Below, piece by piece: positions 34,753 to 42,264 of a stretch of 64,000 bases of DNA. Origin of the DNA: DATEDA01 sp963820965 (lineage in GTDB: Bacteria > Pseudomonadota > Gammaproteobacteria > Burkholderiales > SG8-39); assembly GCA_963820965.1 (NCBI GenBank), contig CAWGCC010000011.1:115651-179650 (forward strand). Direction: 5' to 3'. Every line of letters begins with the position of its first letter. The stretch's first letter is position 1. The position numbers and the translations under genes are program-made. Under the pieces are notes generated by a model. That model ran no database searches. It saw only the letters and a list, made by a program, of their open reading frames with translations, and was not told the origin of the DNA.

Positions 34753-35439
34753 GTGCTAAAAATCTACGGCGTGCCGATTTCCGTCCACACCCGCAAAGTC
34801 ATCGTCGTTGCGCTAGCGAAGGAGCTACCTCATGAAGTTGTCCCGGTCGTCCCGGTAATTCCAGACAATCCTCCACCGAACTGGCGTCAGCTCAGCCCAA
34901 CGGGCAAAATACCCGTGCTCACCGACGGCGAGTTCACGATCGCTGACTCCGCTGCGATCTGCGCTTACCTTGAGCGTTTGCACCCCGATCACTCCGTGTA
35001 CCCACAACCCGCACGCGAGTACGCATTGGCCTTGTCATTGGAGCAGTACGCCGGAACGCTCTTCCGCGACGTGGTGCATCCGCTGTTTCACGAGACTATC
35101 GTCAATCCGAAGATGCGCAACGTTCCCACGGATCAAGGCAAGGTCGACGAGGTGTTGGGCAGGGCGGTGCCTGAGACCTTCGGCTACCTGGACAGCATCG
35201 CGGGGAAAGACTTTCTCGTTGGCAAGACCATGTCGATCGCCGATATCGCGGTGGCTTCTAACTTGACTACCTACCAGTACATCGGCTTCGACCTGTATCC
35301 GGTCCGCTTTCCGCGCCTGGCAGCGTTTTACGACCGTATCGTGCGACATCCGACGATGCGCGAGGCGCTACGGCGCGAGAAGCCCGTCGTTACCTCGATG
35401 GGCCTACGTAACGACTTTCTCGGCGCGGTCCTCGCGTAG
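34753..35439 (+). CDS. glutathione S-transferase (cassette gene)
   Basis: 228 residues from GTG 34753 with RBS AGGAG. N-terminal thioredoxin-like domain: LKIYGVPISVHTRKVIVVALAKELPHE, then the cis-Pro and glutathione-binding parts GKIPVLTDGEFTIADSAAICAYLERLHP. The C-terminal helical domain has GKDFLVGKTMSIADIAVASNL. It conjugates or reduces electrophiles with glutathione; theta/phi-like classes are possible. Codon use is visibly less G+C-rich than the flanking chromosome. It probably responds to the MerR regulator encoded 26 bases downstream. Confidence 0.9.
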   Translation: MLKIYGVPISVHTRKVIVVALAKELPHEVVPVVPVIPDNPPPNWRQLSPTGKIPVLTDGEFTIADSAAICAYLERLHPDHSVYPQPAREYALALSLEQYAGTLFRDVVHPLFHETIVNPKMRNVPTDQGKVDEVLGRAVPETFGYLDSIAGKDFLVGKTMSIADIAVASNLTTYQYIGFDLYPVRFPRLAAFYDRIVRHPTMREALRREKPVVTSMGLRNDFLGAVLA

Positions 35440-35465
35440 GGAGAGCGGGCCTTCCGGAGGGCGGC

Positions 35466-36329
35466 ATGTTCAGAATCGGGGATTTCTCGAAGATTGCGCG
35501 GGTCTCCGCACGTTTGCTTCGTTTCTACGACGAGATTGAGCTATTCACGCCTGCGCATGCCGACCCTCAAACGGGCTATCGCTACTACACGGTTGCTCAG
35601 CTCGCACAGCTAAATCGCATTCTGGTTCTGAAGGATCTGGGCTTCAATCTCGACCAAGTGCGTGACATCCTGAGTTCCAACGTCAGCGCAGCCGAGCTAC
35701 GCAACATGCTGCTTTTGCGCCGCAACGACGTGGAGGAGACGCTTGCAGTTGAATCACAGCGACTTCACCGCATCGAAACGCGAATTACTCAACTCGAGAC
35801 AGAGGGCAGGCTGTCCGCTGATGACGTGGTCGTGCGCGCCGAACCGATGCGCCGTGTCCTTTCGCTGCGACGTACAGTGCCTTCGTTCAGCTCGGCCCGC
35901 GAACTGATTCTTGAACTTCGCACCCACGCGCGCCCGTTGTTACCTAAGGGTCGGCCATCGACGTTGATTGCCATTGCGCATTCCCTGCAATTCGAGCAAG
36001 ACGAGATTGACGTCGAGTTCGGCTACGTGCTCGAAGATGGACTCAACATCACCCCGCCGCAAGAGTCCGCCCTGACGTTGCGGCAGCTCGAAGGCGTCGA
36101 GCGCATGGCGGTATGCATTCGGGTAGGTCTCCCTGAAGACGCGCACCTCGTCACTGCCAAGATCGGTCGCTTTGTCGAGGCGAGCGGCGACACACTAGCC
36201 GGGCCGAGCCGGGAGGTCTTTCTACAGCCGCCCGAGCTCGACCGCATGGATGAAGCCGTAGTTGAAATGCAGTTTCCACTTCAACCGAGCGATGCTGTTC
36301 AGCTTGCGGCTCCGAATAGCTTGCCCTGA
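35466..36329 (+). CDS. MerR-family regulator with GyrI-like ligand domain (cassette gene)
   Basis: 287 residues. Winged-helix MerR DNA-binding part (MFRIGDFSKIARVSARLLRFYDEIELFTP, then YRYYTVAQLAQLNRILVLKDLGF), a dimerisation coiled coil (about residues 80-118), and a C-terminal effector domain of about 160 residues with VVRAEPMRRVLSLRRTVPS, as in BmrR/GyrI-like sensors. Likely activates the GST promoter at 34690-34720 in response to a hydrophobic or electrophilic compound. Followed directly by an attC site, so GST and MerR travel as one two-gene cassette. Confidence 0.9.
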   Translation: MFRIGDFSKIARVSARLLRFYDEIELFTPAHADPQTGYRYYTVAQLAQLNRILVLKDLGFNLDQVRDILSSNVSAAELRNMLLLRRNDVEETLAVESQRLHRIETRITQLETEGRLSADDVVVRAEPMRRVLSLRRTVPSFSSARELILELRTHARPLLPKGRPSTLIAIAHSLQFEQDEIDVEFGYVLEDGLNITPPQESALTLRQLEGVERMAVCIRVGLPEDAHLVTAKIGRFVEASGDTLAGPSREVFLQPPELDRMDEAVVEMQFPLQPSDAVQLAAPNSLP

Positions 36330-36364
36330 GCCTGGGTTCAATTGGAGCAGTCGAAAAGCATGAC

Positions 36365-36445
36365 GCCCAACCATGCCTTGCACCGGACGCTCAACCAGCG
36401 GCGCTTCGCTTGCTGGTTTCGCGCCGGTGAAGGCAGACGTTGGGC
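36365..36445. other. attC recombination site 2
   Basis: An 81-base site. Left simple site GCCCAAC (36365-36371), right simple site GTTGGGC (36439-36445), exact complements matching RYYYAAC/GTTRRRY. Inner arms pair as TGCCTT-CACCGG against CCGGTGAAGGCA with a bulged base, followed by a central stem with GCGCTTCGCTTGC. This is the textbook layout of an integron attC, directly after the merR gene. Confidence 0.85.
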
Positions 36446-36543
36446 ACCTGAAAGCAACTCCCGCACGCCAGTCGGCGCCATTGGCAGCGGGCGCCGCATT
36501 ATGGCAACCTAGGCACTGTTCGTTGCCCTTATCCGGAGACGTC

Positions 36544-36768
36544 ATGTCGTCGACTGTAGAAGCCCTTGAGGCCGAAGCGCTGCAGCTCTCGGCGGCGGAG
36601 CGCGCGCGACTGGTCGAGCGCCTGATCGCAAGTCTTGACATCGACCCAGAGGTTGAAGAGGCTTGGGCCGCGGAAGTCGAGCGCCGCAACGCCGAGATTG
36701 AGAGCGGCGCCGTCGCCCTGATTTCGGGGCCGGAAGCTCTAGCCAAATTGAAGGCCGAGTTTCGGTGA
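36544..36768 (+). CDS. addiction-module antitoxin (cassette gene)
   Basis: 74 residues: STVEALEAEALQLSAAERARLVERLIASLD then a flexible C-terminal half. This is the typical short helical antitoxin of the TIGR02574-type addiction-module family. It overlaps the toxin gene by four bases (GTGA). Antitoxin-toxin pairs are frequent in large cassette arrays where they stabilise the array. The ATG at 36544 is favoured over an upstream frame that would read through the attC. Confidence 0.85.
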   Translation: MSSTVEALEAEALQLSAAERARLVERLIASLDIDPEVEEAWAAEVERRNAEIESGAVALISGPEALAKLKAEFR

Positions 36769-37058
36769 ACTACTGGCTGCACCCTGAGGCGCAGCAAGAT
36801 CTCCGGGAAGCAGCTGAGTTCTACCGAGAGCAGGCCGGTGCCGCACTCTCGCAGTCGTTCCTCGCGGAGTTCGAGCACTCCGTAGGTCTTCTCCTACAGT
36901 ATCCTCGCCTCGGCGCGATCTGGCGCCACGGTAGACGTCGTCTCGTTACACGGCGCTTTCCATTCAGCGTCATCTACTCAATAGTCGGCGAACAGATCCG
37001 CATCCTCGCGGTCGCGCACCATAGTAGGCGCCCGAGTTACTGGCGCGGCAGGAAGTAG
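36765..37058 (+). CDS. ParE/RelE-superfamily toxin (cassette gene)
   Basis: 97 residues from GTG 36765. NYWLHPEAQQDLREAAEFYREQAG, LLLQYPRLGAIWRHGRRRLVTRRFPFSVIYSIVGEQIRILAVAHHSRRPSYW is the full ParE-type pattern (two helices, then the RRFPFxVIY sheet and AVAHxxRxPxYW end). Such toxins attack gyrase or mRNA; which one is not evident. Paired with the antitoxin upstream; an attC follows 15 bases after its stop. Confidence 0.9.
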   Translation: MNYWLHPEAQQDLREAAEFYREQAGAALSQSFLAEFEHSVGLLLQYPRLGAIWRHGRRRLVTRRFPFSVIYSIVGEQIRILAVAHHSRRPSYWRGRK

Positions 37059-37073
37059 CGTGCGGCGTCAGGT

Positions 37074-37152
37074 GCCCAACGTCGTCCATGCAGCGGACCC
37101 GCTCCAGCGGGCTTCGCCCGCCTGCGCGGGCCGCTGATGGGCGACGTTGGGC
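37074..37152. other. attC recombination site 3
   Basis: A 79-base site. GCCCAAC at 37074-37080 and GTTGGGC at 37146-37152 are exact complements. Arms GTCGTCCATGCAGCGG and CCGCTGATGGGCGAC pair with one bulge. The central stem-loop contains AGCGGGCTTCGCCCGCC. It shares this central part with site 4 at 40846-40920. Confidence 0.87.
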
Positions 37153-37269
37153 GTCGGGTTAGGGCACCGTACGCTTTGGATCCTGTTCCAACCGTCAGTA
37201 AGGATGAGATCCTGCGATGTGCAAGCTCATAGGTGTTGAGGACCCGCCGAAACGCGGAGCCAGCTTGCT

Positions 37270-37894
37270 ATGCGGCGCATGAGCCGAGACCCCGCCGCCG
37301 CGCTGCCGCCCGAAAGCGCTCAACGGATTTCGCGAGAGGAGATGAGCGATCTGCCCATCCGGCGCTACGAAGGTTCGGTGCACCTCGTCGCGGCGCCCGC
37401 GGACCTCCAGCGCGCGATGCAGGACATCTGCCAGGAGAGCGTAGTCGGCTTTGACATCGAGACACGGCCCGCCTTCCGGCCCGGCGAGAGCTACTCTCCC
37501 CTCCCTTGTGCAGTTCGCCACGGCAGGCGCGGTGTATCTCATGCAAGTCCAGCAGCAGGACTATTCCGCCGTGATGCAGGAGATCTTTTCGTCGGAGAAG
37601 ATCATTAAGGCGGGCGTATCGGTGGCCGATGATCTGCGTAACCTGAGGAAGTTGTTCGAGTTCAAGGAGAGTGCGGTGGTGGATCTCGGCAAGGTTGCGA
37701 AGCGTCACGGCCTGAAGCAGACGGGCGTGCGCAATCTCGCGGGGATTTTTCTCGGCACGCGAATCCCCAAGGGCGCGAAGACGACGAACTGGGCTGCGCG
37801 CCGCCTGACGCCGCAGCAGATCGCCTACGCTGCGACCGATGCCTGGGTGTGCCGCGAGCTGTATCTGCGCTTCAAGCAGCTGAATTTGGTCTGA
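37270..37894 (+). CDS. RNase D-like 3'-5' exonuclease (one frameshift; cassette-region gene)
   Basis: About 207 residues of DEDDy exonuclease: VVGFDIETRPAF (first Asp-Glu), after the shift SLVQFATAGAVYLMQ, then AGVSVADDLRNLRKLFE (third Asp) and QQIAYAATDAWVCRELY (Tyr and last Asp). One extra C near 37499 (CCCC for CCC) breaks the reading and its removal restores the consensus. The start is uncertain between 37270, 37279 and 37342. The domain alone, without an HRDC, resembles short WRN-exonuclease-like proteins. Possible roles are RNA or DNA end trimming. Confidence 0.8.
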
Positions 37895-38041
37895 GGACCC
37901 TAGAAAAAATAGGCGCCAGAGAAGGCGCCGCCCAACCAACGGTTTCACCGAGGAGTATCAACGTCCATCCGCGCCCGGAATGAACGTAGCACTTGTTTCT
38001 CTCAACGGTAGCGTGTTCCATAGCAACAGGAGGAGGTAGCT

Positions 38042-38863
38042 ATGAGACGAGCGGCTTTGACGTGGCGGCTAACCCTGGCACTTGTGGTCGGGACTATCGG
38101 CGAGCAAGCCGTCTATGCCCAGCAAGCACCCGACACGCGGGTAGCGGATCTCGTTCGGGACGGCAGAGTTCGAGTCGGGATGGCCCTGATCCCGGTGTTC
38201 GCTACCATGGACGCAGCGACCGGTGAGTTACGGGGACCAGCGATCGAGCTCGGTCGTGCGCTCGCAGGGCGGCTCGGGGTTGAGCTCTCGCCGGTCGCGT
38301 ATCCGAGCCCCCCTAGGCTGCTCGACGGCCTCAAGGGCGACGCGTGGGATGTGGGATTTCTGGGAATCGACCCAGCTCGGCTCAGTCAGGTGGACTTCTC
38401 TCCCCCTTATCTGCAAATTGACGCCACGTATCTGGTCCCGTCTGGCTCCTCCATCCGTAACGTCGTCGACGCGGACCAGCCCGGGGTTCGCATCGCGGTC
38501 ACGCGCAGTAGCGCCGAGGACATTGCGTTGAGTCGCACGCTAAAACGAGCCGACGTTCTACGCGTGGAGCATGGAAATGCTGCCTTCGACCTACTGCGCA
38601 CCGGAGCCGCGGACGCATACGCCTCAGCCCGCCCGGTTCTGCTCCAGCATTCAGCCCGGCTGCCCGGCTCGCGCGTGCTGGAGGATTACTTCGACGCCTT
38701 CCTCGTAGCGTTGGCGGTGCCGAAGGGCCACTCTGGACGGCTTGCATACGTCAGCGACTTCATCGAAGAGGCCAAGGCTTCGGGGCTGGTGCAGCGGACC
38801 ATCGACGGCGCCGGTCTGCAGGGGGTCAAGGTCGCCCCCCCGGGGAATCCAAGCCGCCCGTAA
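38042..38863 (+). CDS. periplasmic solute-binding protein (amino-acid type SBP family 3)
   Basis: 273 residues. RBS AGGAGG at about 38031, signal peptide (LTLALVVGTIGEQAVYAQ), then GRVRVGMALIPVFATMDAATGELRGPAIELGRALAGRLGVEL, the conserved opening of family 3 solute-binding proteins, and WDVGFLGIDPARLSQVDFSPPYLQIDATYLVP in the hinge region. No permease or ATPase genes are near, so it is an orphan receptor or sensor. It lies within the cassette region and may be a cassette gene. Confidence 0.85.
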   Translation: MRRAALTWRLTLALVVGTIGEQAVYAQQAPDTRVADLVRDGRVRVGMALIPVFATMDAATGELRGPAIELGRALAGRLGVELSPVAYPSPPRLLDGLKGDAWDVGFLGIDPARLSQVDFSPPYLQIDATYLVPSGSSIRNVVDADQPGVRIAVTRSSAEDIALSRTLKRADVLRVEHGNAAFDLLRTGAADAYASARPVLLQHSARLPGSRVLEDYFDAFLVALAVPKGHSGRLAYVSDFIEEAKASGLVQRTIDGAGLQGVKVAPPGNPSRP

Positions 38864-38995
38864 GGGCCCGCGTTGGCTGCGCATGTACAGGAAGTGGAAG
38901 CGGAGGGCCGCAGCCACTCGTGCAAAAACGGTAACAGCCTTGGTACTCAGCGGCTGCCTACGTGTAGGGCCGTGAGGCAGTGCTAAGTCGATGAC

Positions 38996-39078
38996 GCCCA
39001 ACCCCTATGAGGCCCGGCTTGTCAACGGGTGAAGCGTTCCCGACGCGAGCTGGCTGACCTCGTGCACGGTAGTTGGGA
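38996..39078. other. degenerate attC-like site
   Basis: GCCCAAC at 38996-39002 and GTTGGGA at 39072-39078 are 83 bases apart, the same size as the sound attC sites, and lie after the solute-binding protein gene. The inner arms pair poorly (only short GAGG/CCTC-type matches). The last base departs from the GTTRRRY consensus. It may be a decayed site or a coincidence. Confidence 0.35.
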
Positions 39079-39114
39079 CCGCGACCTTTACTGCTTCACG
39101 CGCCTGGCGTGATT

Positions 39115-39654
39115 TCAGGCGGCGGGTTTTGCAGGAAGTGCCTGCAACAAACACCTATCGAGGGTCAGGCGTCGAGCCGCAGCTCGACGTCGTCGCCGCG
39201 AGCGGCGACGCCCTAGAAACGATTGCTGGCCCTTTCGCATCAGGTAGTTCCGGCGGCGCATCAGATCGCGTGTCGCACGCATCTCGCGCGGATACACGTA
39301 GGCCTGCGGCATCATCCCGCCGCGCAGCAGTGCTGCGATCTTGTGCGCATCGATCCGATCGTTCTTCGCCTTCCCACCGTGGATCGCGCGCGTGTACAGC
39401 GCGTGCCCGAGCACAAACACGATCCGCTCGCGCTCGCACAGGTCCGCCAGCCAGTACCACGTGAACATGCACTCGGCGGCCACCGCGAGATCCTCGCGAT
39501 ACGGCCCGATCAGCTCGAGAAACGGCTCCGGCGCCGCAGCGATGTTCTTCGAGACCAACACGCTGCGCTCAGCATCGAGAATGCACACGTACATCGAGCG
39601 CGCGTGAAGATCGACGCCGCAATAGAACCGATGTTGCCGGGTATAGAATCGCAT
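39115..39654 (-). mobile_element. IS110-family transposase fragment
   Basis: 179 codons, of which the first 145 or so match the N-terminal DEDD (RuvC-like) domain of IS110 transposases: RFYCGVDLHARSMYVCILDAE, LAVAAECMFTWYWLADLCE, and NDRIDAHKIAALLRGGMMPQAYVYP-EMRATRDLMRRRNYLMR. The remaining codons (from about 39220 leftward) are unrelated and the C-terminal Ser-containing Tnp_20 domain is absent, so it cannot transpose. Some IS110/IS1111 elements insert at attC sites, which fits its place inside the cassette array. Confidence 0.88.
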
Positions 39655-39677
39655 CGAGGCCTCCTTTCCGAAGTGTC

Positions 39678-39739
39678 CGTGTCTCCAAACACGTCATTGG
39701 ATGGTAGCGATCAGCTACCAAGCCCGCCGGAAACGGCGG
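39678..39739 (-). ncRNA. three consecutive hairpins upstream of the IS110 fragment (possible bridge-RNA-like remnant)
   Basis: Directly upstream of the transposase start are three tight perfect stems: 39678-39693 (CGTGT/ACACG, 6-base loop), 39702-39720 (TGGTAGC/GCTACCA, 5-base loop) and 39724-39739 (CCGCCG/CGGCGG, 4-base loop). IS110 elements encode a structured guide (bridge) RNA in their noncoding end next to the transposase gene. Position and structure fit a remnant of that, but no guide loop can be matched to a target here. Confidence 0.35.
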
Positions 39740-39928
39740 CCTCAATCAGTATCATCGCGTTCGAGCGGACGCGTGGAAGCGTGGTGGGTGTGCGTTTGGC
39801 GCTGTGCTCTGCGGGCGCCCGTTGTGTTCGCAGCGGCGCCCGGCAGTCGCGTTTCGCCGGATCACTCCGCGGCAAAGAACCAGGAAGAACGAGGGGAAGA
39901 CCACCAGACAGAGACAAAGGAGAGGGCG

Positions 39929-40810
39929 ATGAATAAACTTGGATCGGCATTGATTGGCGCCGTGGCCGCCACGCCCGTGTTGTGCGGCGGAATCTCGGTG
40001 GCCACGGCTGCGGAGCCGAAAGTGATCGCAACGAAACCCCAAAAGGTCGGCAATGGATGGGCTCGCGCCTACGTCGCGCTGGACGCGAACGGAAGTCCGT
40101 TAGCGCTTGGGGTGAGCCTGGACAAGGATGCGCTTTCAGGGCTGCCCAAAGAGCCGGACCCCACGAGCCGATGCTTCGACAAGAACGGCAACGGGAAAAT
40201 GGACGAGCACGAATGCATCGGGGACTACCCCTTCGTCTTCACGCTGCCGGAGGGCGAGGCGGCGAAGGCGGTCTCACCGTTCAAATGGGTAGGCCTCAAC
40301 TGGAATCCGCACGGACATCACATCCCCCCCGCTCCGCCGCCCTGGGCGGTGCCCCATTTCGACTTCCACTTCTACATCCAGGAGCGCGAGGCAGTGAAGG
40401 CAATCCGGCCGGGGACGTGCGGCGAACTGGTCGATTGCGAGGACTTCAAGAGGGCAACCAAGGAGGTTCCAGCGAAATACATTCACCGTGACCACATCAA
40501 CGTCGGCGCTGCGGTGCCGGACATGGGCAATCACCTCATCAATTCCAAGGCACCGGAACTCGCGAAAAATGGCCCCCCGTTCACGCACACGTTCATCTTC
40601 GGCGCCTACGACGGGCGCATCACCTTCCTGGAGCCGATGATCACCCTTGCCTATCTCGCCAGCAATCCCGGCATGTGTGCGGGCATCAAGCAGCCGCAGG
40701 CATGGGAGGTCGCCGGCTCGTATCCGACCAAGTACTGCGTCCGGTATCTGGATCGGGCGGACAGGTACACAGTCTCGCTCGAGGGCTTTGTGGAGCATCC
40801 CGCGAAATAG
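39929..40810 (+). CDS. exported His-rich protein, DUF5602/TTHB210-like (cassette gene)
   Basis: 293 residues with RBS GGAGAG and a signal peptide (GSALIGAVAATPVLCGGISVATA). The mature part has KNGNGKMDEHECIGDYPFVF (an EF-hand-like acidic loop), WNPHGHHIPPAPPPWAVPHFDFHFYIQ, IHRDHINVGAAVPDMGNHLINSKAPEL and FTHTFIFGAYDGRITFLEPM. The PHFDFHFY and GHH motifs suggest a metal site. Such proteins are scattered in bacteria, with no known function. Its attC follows 36 bases after the stop. Confidence 0.75.
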   Translation: MNKLGSALIGAVAATPVLCGGISVATAAEPKVIATKPQKVGNGWARAYVALDANGSPLALGVSLDKDALSGLPKEPDPTSRCFDKNGNGKMDEHECIGDYPFVFTLPEGEAAKAVSPFKWVGLNWNPHGHHIPPAPPPWAVPHFDFHFYIQEREAVKAIRPGTCGELVDCEDFKRATKEVPAKYIHRDHINVGAAVPDMGNHLINSKAPELAKNGPPFTHTFIFGAYDGRITFLEPMITLAYLASNPGMCAGIKQPQAWEVAGSYPTKYCVRYLDRADRYTVSLEGFVEHPAK

Positions 40811-40845
40811 AACCAAAGCCAATGCTGGGCGCTGAGGCTCGGTAT

Positions 40846-40920
40846 GCCCAACCCGTCGATCACCGGATCCTACAGCGGGCTTCGCCCGCCTGCGCGGACC
40901 GGTGATCTCTCGCGTTAGCC
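40846..40920. other. attC recombination site 4
   Basis: A 75-base site: GCCCAAC at 40846-40852 and GTTAGCC at 40914-40920 with arms GATCACCGGATCC / GGACCGGTGATC pairing around a central AGCGGGCTTCGCCCGCC stem shared with site 3. The right simple site deviates at one position from GTTRRRY but is a common natural variant. Marks the end of the exported-protein cassette. Confidence 0.82.
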
Positions 40921-40949
40921 GTCACAAGTCACGCCCCCGTCACCGATCC

Positions 40950-41321
40950 ATGAGACTCGAAGCGCTTACCCCGATGCTGCGCACCTGGGATCTCCCCGGT
41001 TCGGTTGCCTTCTACACCAACGTTCTCGGCTTCACGTGCGACAGCCTAAGCAACGAATGGGGCTGGGCCTTCCTCAGGCGTGACGATGTGAAGATCATGC
41101 TCGCCGGTCCGAATCAACATGAGAACGACGTAGCACCCGGGTTCACCGGGTCGCTCTATTTCAGAACGGATGACGCGGATGCCCTGTGGCAGCTGCTGAA
41201 AGACAAGACTCGGATCTGTTACGCGATCGAGAACTTCGACTACGGCATGCGGGAGTTTGCGATCTATGACAACAACGGCTATGTGCTTCAGTTTGGGCAG
41301 CCAATACGCACGCGGCCCTAG
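40950..41321 (+). CDS. VOC-superfamily (glyoxalase/bleomycin-resistance fold) protein (cassette gene)
   Basis: 123 residues. Single VOC module: LTPMLRTWDLPGSVAFYTNVLGFTCDSL, then WGWAFLRRDDVKIMLAGPN, then LYFRTDDADALWQLLKDKTRICYAIENFDYGMREFAIYDNNGYVLQFGQP. The E/D and His positions of the metal site are partly visible (EFAIYDNNGYVLQFG). It could bind or modify a small toxic compound. The start ATG 40950 sits 30 bases after the attC, a short leader normal for cassettes. Confidence 0.88.
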   Translation: MRLEALTPMLRTWDLPGSVAFYTNVLGFTCDSLSNEWGWAFLRRDDVKIMLAGPNQHENDVAPGFTGSLYFRTDDADALWQLLKDKTRICYAIENFDYGMREFAIYDNNGYVLQFGQPIRTRP

Positions 41322-41627
41322 CCGCGGCCGAACGACCTATGGCAGTTGAAACCGTGACCGCTAACCCCGCGCCCACAACGGGCAGCGCGGCGGTAGCATT
41401 CATCTCGGACTCTCCTCGGTTGAGCGCTGACACCCCACACCACATGAGGCCAGCTGGCACGATGATGCCGAAAAGCCGGGGGGAGTCCATCCCATCATTC
41501 GAGCGGACGGCCGCAAGCGCGCTTCGCTTGCTTGCGGTGCCCTCCTCGCTTCGCTCGTCGGTCGCGGCTCAAGCGCAGCGTTCGGCAGCAGCCGATTAGT
41601 CCATTCTTTACCAACAGGAGGTGATCT
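41322..41627. other. gap between VOC and cupin genes with degenerate palindromes
   Basis: No gene is recognised in these 306 bases. An imperfect inverted repeat lies at about 41362-41398 (GCTAACCCCGCG / CGCGGCGGTAGC). A second structure at about 41508-41586 has CCGCAAGC/GCTTGCGG tip arms and ends GTTCGGC (41580-41586), the same right simple site as site 5. Each could be a worn attC, but the left simple sites do not match and neither is claimed. Confidence 0.4.
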
Positions 41628-42110
41628 GTGTATTGCCGAACCGTGACACGCCAGTCGCTGAAAGTCGCGCTGATGTCGGGGCTGCTTCTCGCCGGCGCGT
41701 TTGCCGGGGCGCCAGGGTCTGCGCAGGAGCCGGCCCTTACGCGGACCGCGAAGGATTCCCAACTCAAGTGGGGGCCCTGCCCCCCGTTCCTGCCGAAGGG
41801 GTGTGAGATTTCGGTTCTTCATGGCGATCCTGCCAAGAATAACGTCGACATCTTTTTCAAAGTGCCCGCCAATTCTGTTATTCCGCGCCACTGGCACACA
41901 TCGGCAGAACGCATGGTGTTGGTATCGGGAGAGCTTCACGTTACCTATGACGGGCACAAGACCGCGGTGCTCAAACCTGGCACCTATGCGTACGGCCCTG
42001 CCAAGCTGCCACACAAAGCAGAGTGCAAGAAGGCTGGACCCTGCGTCCTTTTCATCGCATTTGAGTCACCGTTGGACGCGGTGCCGAGTGAAGACGCATC
42101 GAAGAAGTGA
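41628..42110 (+). CDS. exported cupin-domain protein (cassette gene)
   Basis: 160 residues from GTG 41628 with RBS CAGGAGGTG. Signal peptide (VALMSGLLLAGAFAGAPGSAQ), then one cupin barrel: NNVDIFFKVPANSVIPRHWHTSAERMVLVSGELHVTYDGHK, with His residues H-W-H and Glu of the first cupin motif, and GTYAYGPAKLPHKAEC for the second. Likely binds a metal in the periplasm; reaction unknown. Its attC follows eight bases after the stop. Confidence 0.86.
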   Translation: MYCRTVTRQSLKVALMSGLLLAGAFAGAPGSAQEPALTRTAKDSQLKWGPCPPFLPKGCEISVLHGDPAKNNVDIFFKVPANSVIPRHWHTSAERMVLVSGELHVTYDGHKTAVLKPGTYAYGPAKLPHKAECKKAGPCVLFIAFESPLDAVPSEDASKK

Positions 42111-42117
42111 CATCGCT

Positions 42118-42181
42118 GCCCAACCCGGCGCTGCAGGGGACGCGCGATGAACCCGCGCGCCCCTGAGCTTATTCGTTCGGC
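42118..42181. other. attC recombination site 5
   Basis: A 64-base site after the cupin gene: GCCCAAC at 42118-42124 and GTTCGGC at 42175-42181. Arms GCTGCAGGGGACGCGCG and CGCGCGCCCCTGAGC pair with one bulged base. The right simple site differs from GTTRRRY at one position. Pairing of the inner arms and placement make it credible. Confidence 0.65.
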
Positions 42182-42264
42182 GGCGGAGAGCGCACGGGTG
42201 ACGAAGGTCAACGGCCGTCACAAACTCGGCCCCGACTTGCGGGCGACAAACCAGGAGATCCGCC

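Noticed and set aside
41494..41586. Possible further attC after the VOC gene
   Set aside because: The right end GTTCGGC and tip stem fit, but no matching left simple site pairs with it; kept only as a remark on the gap.
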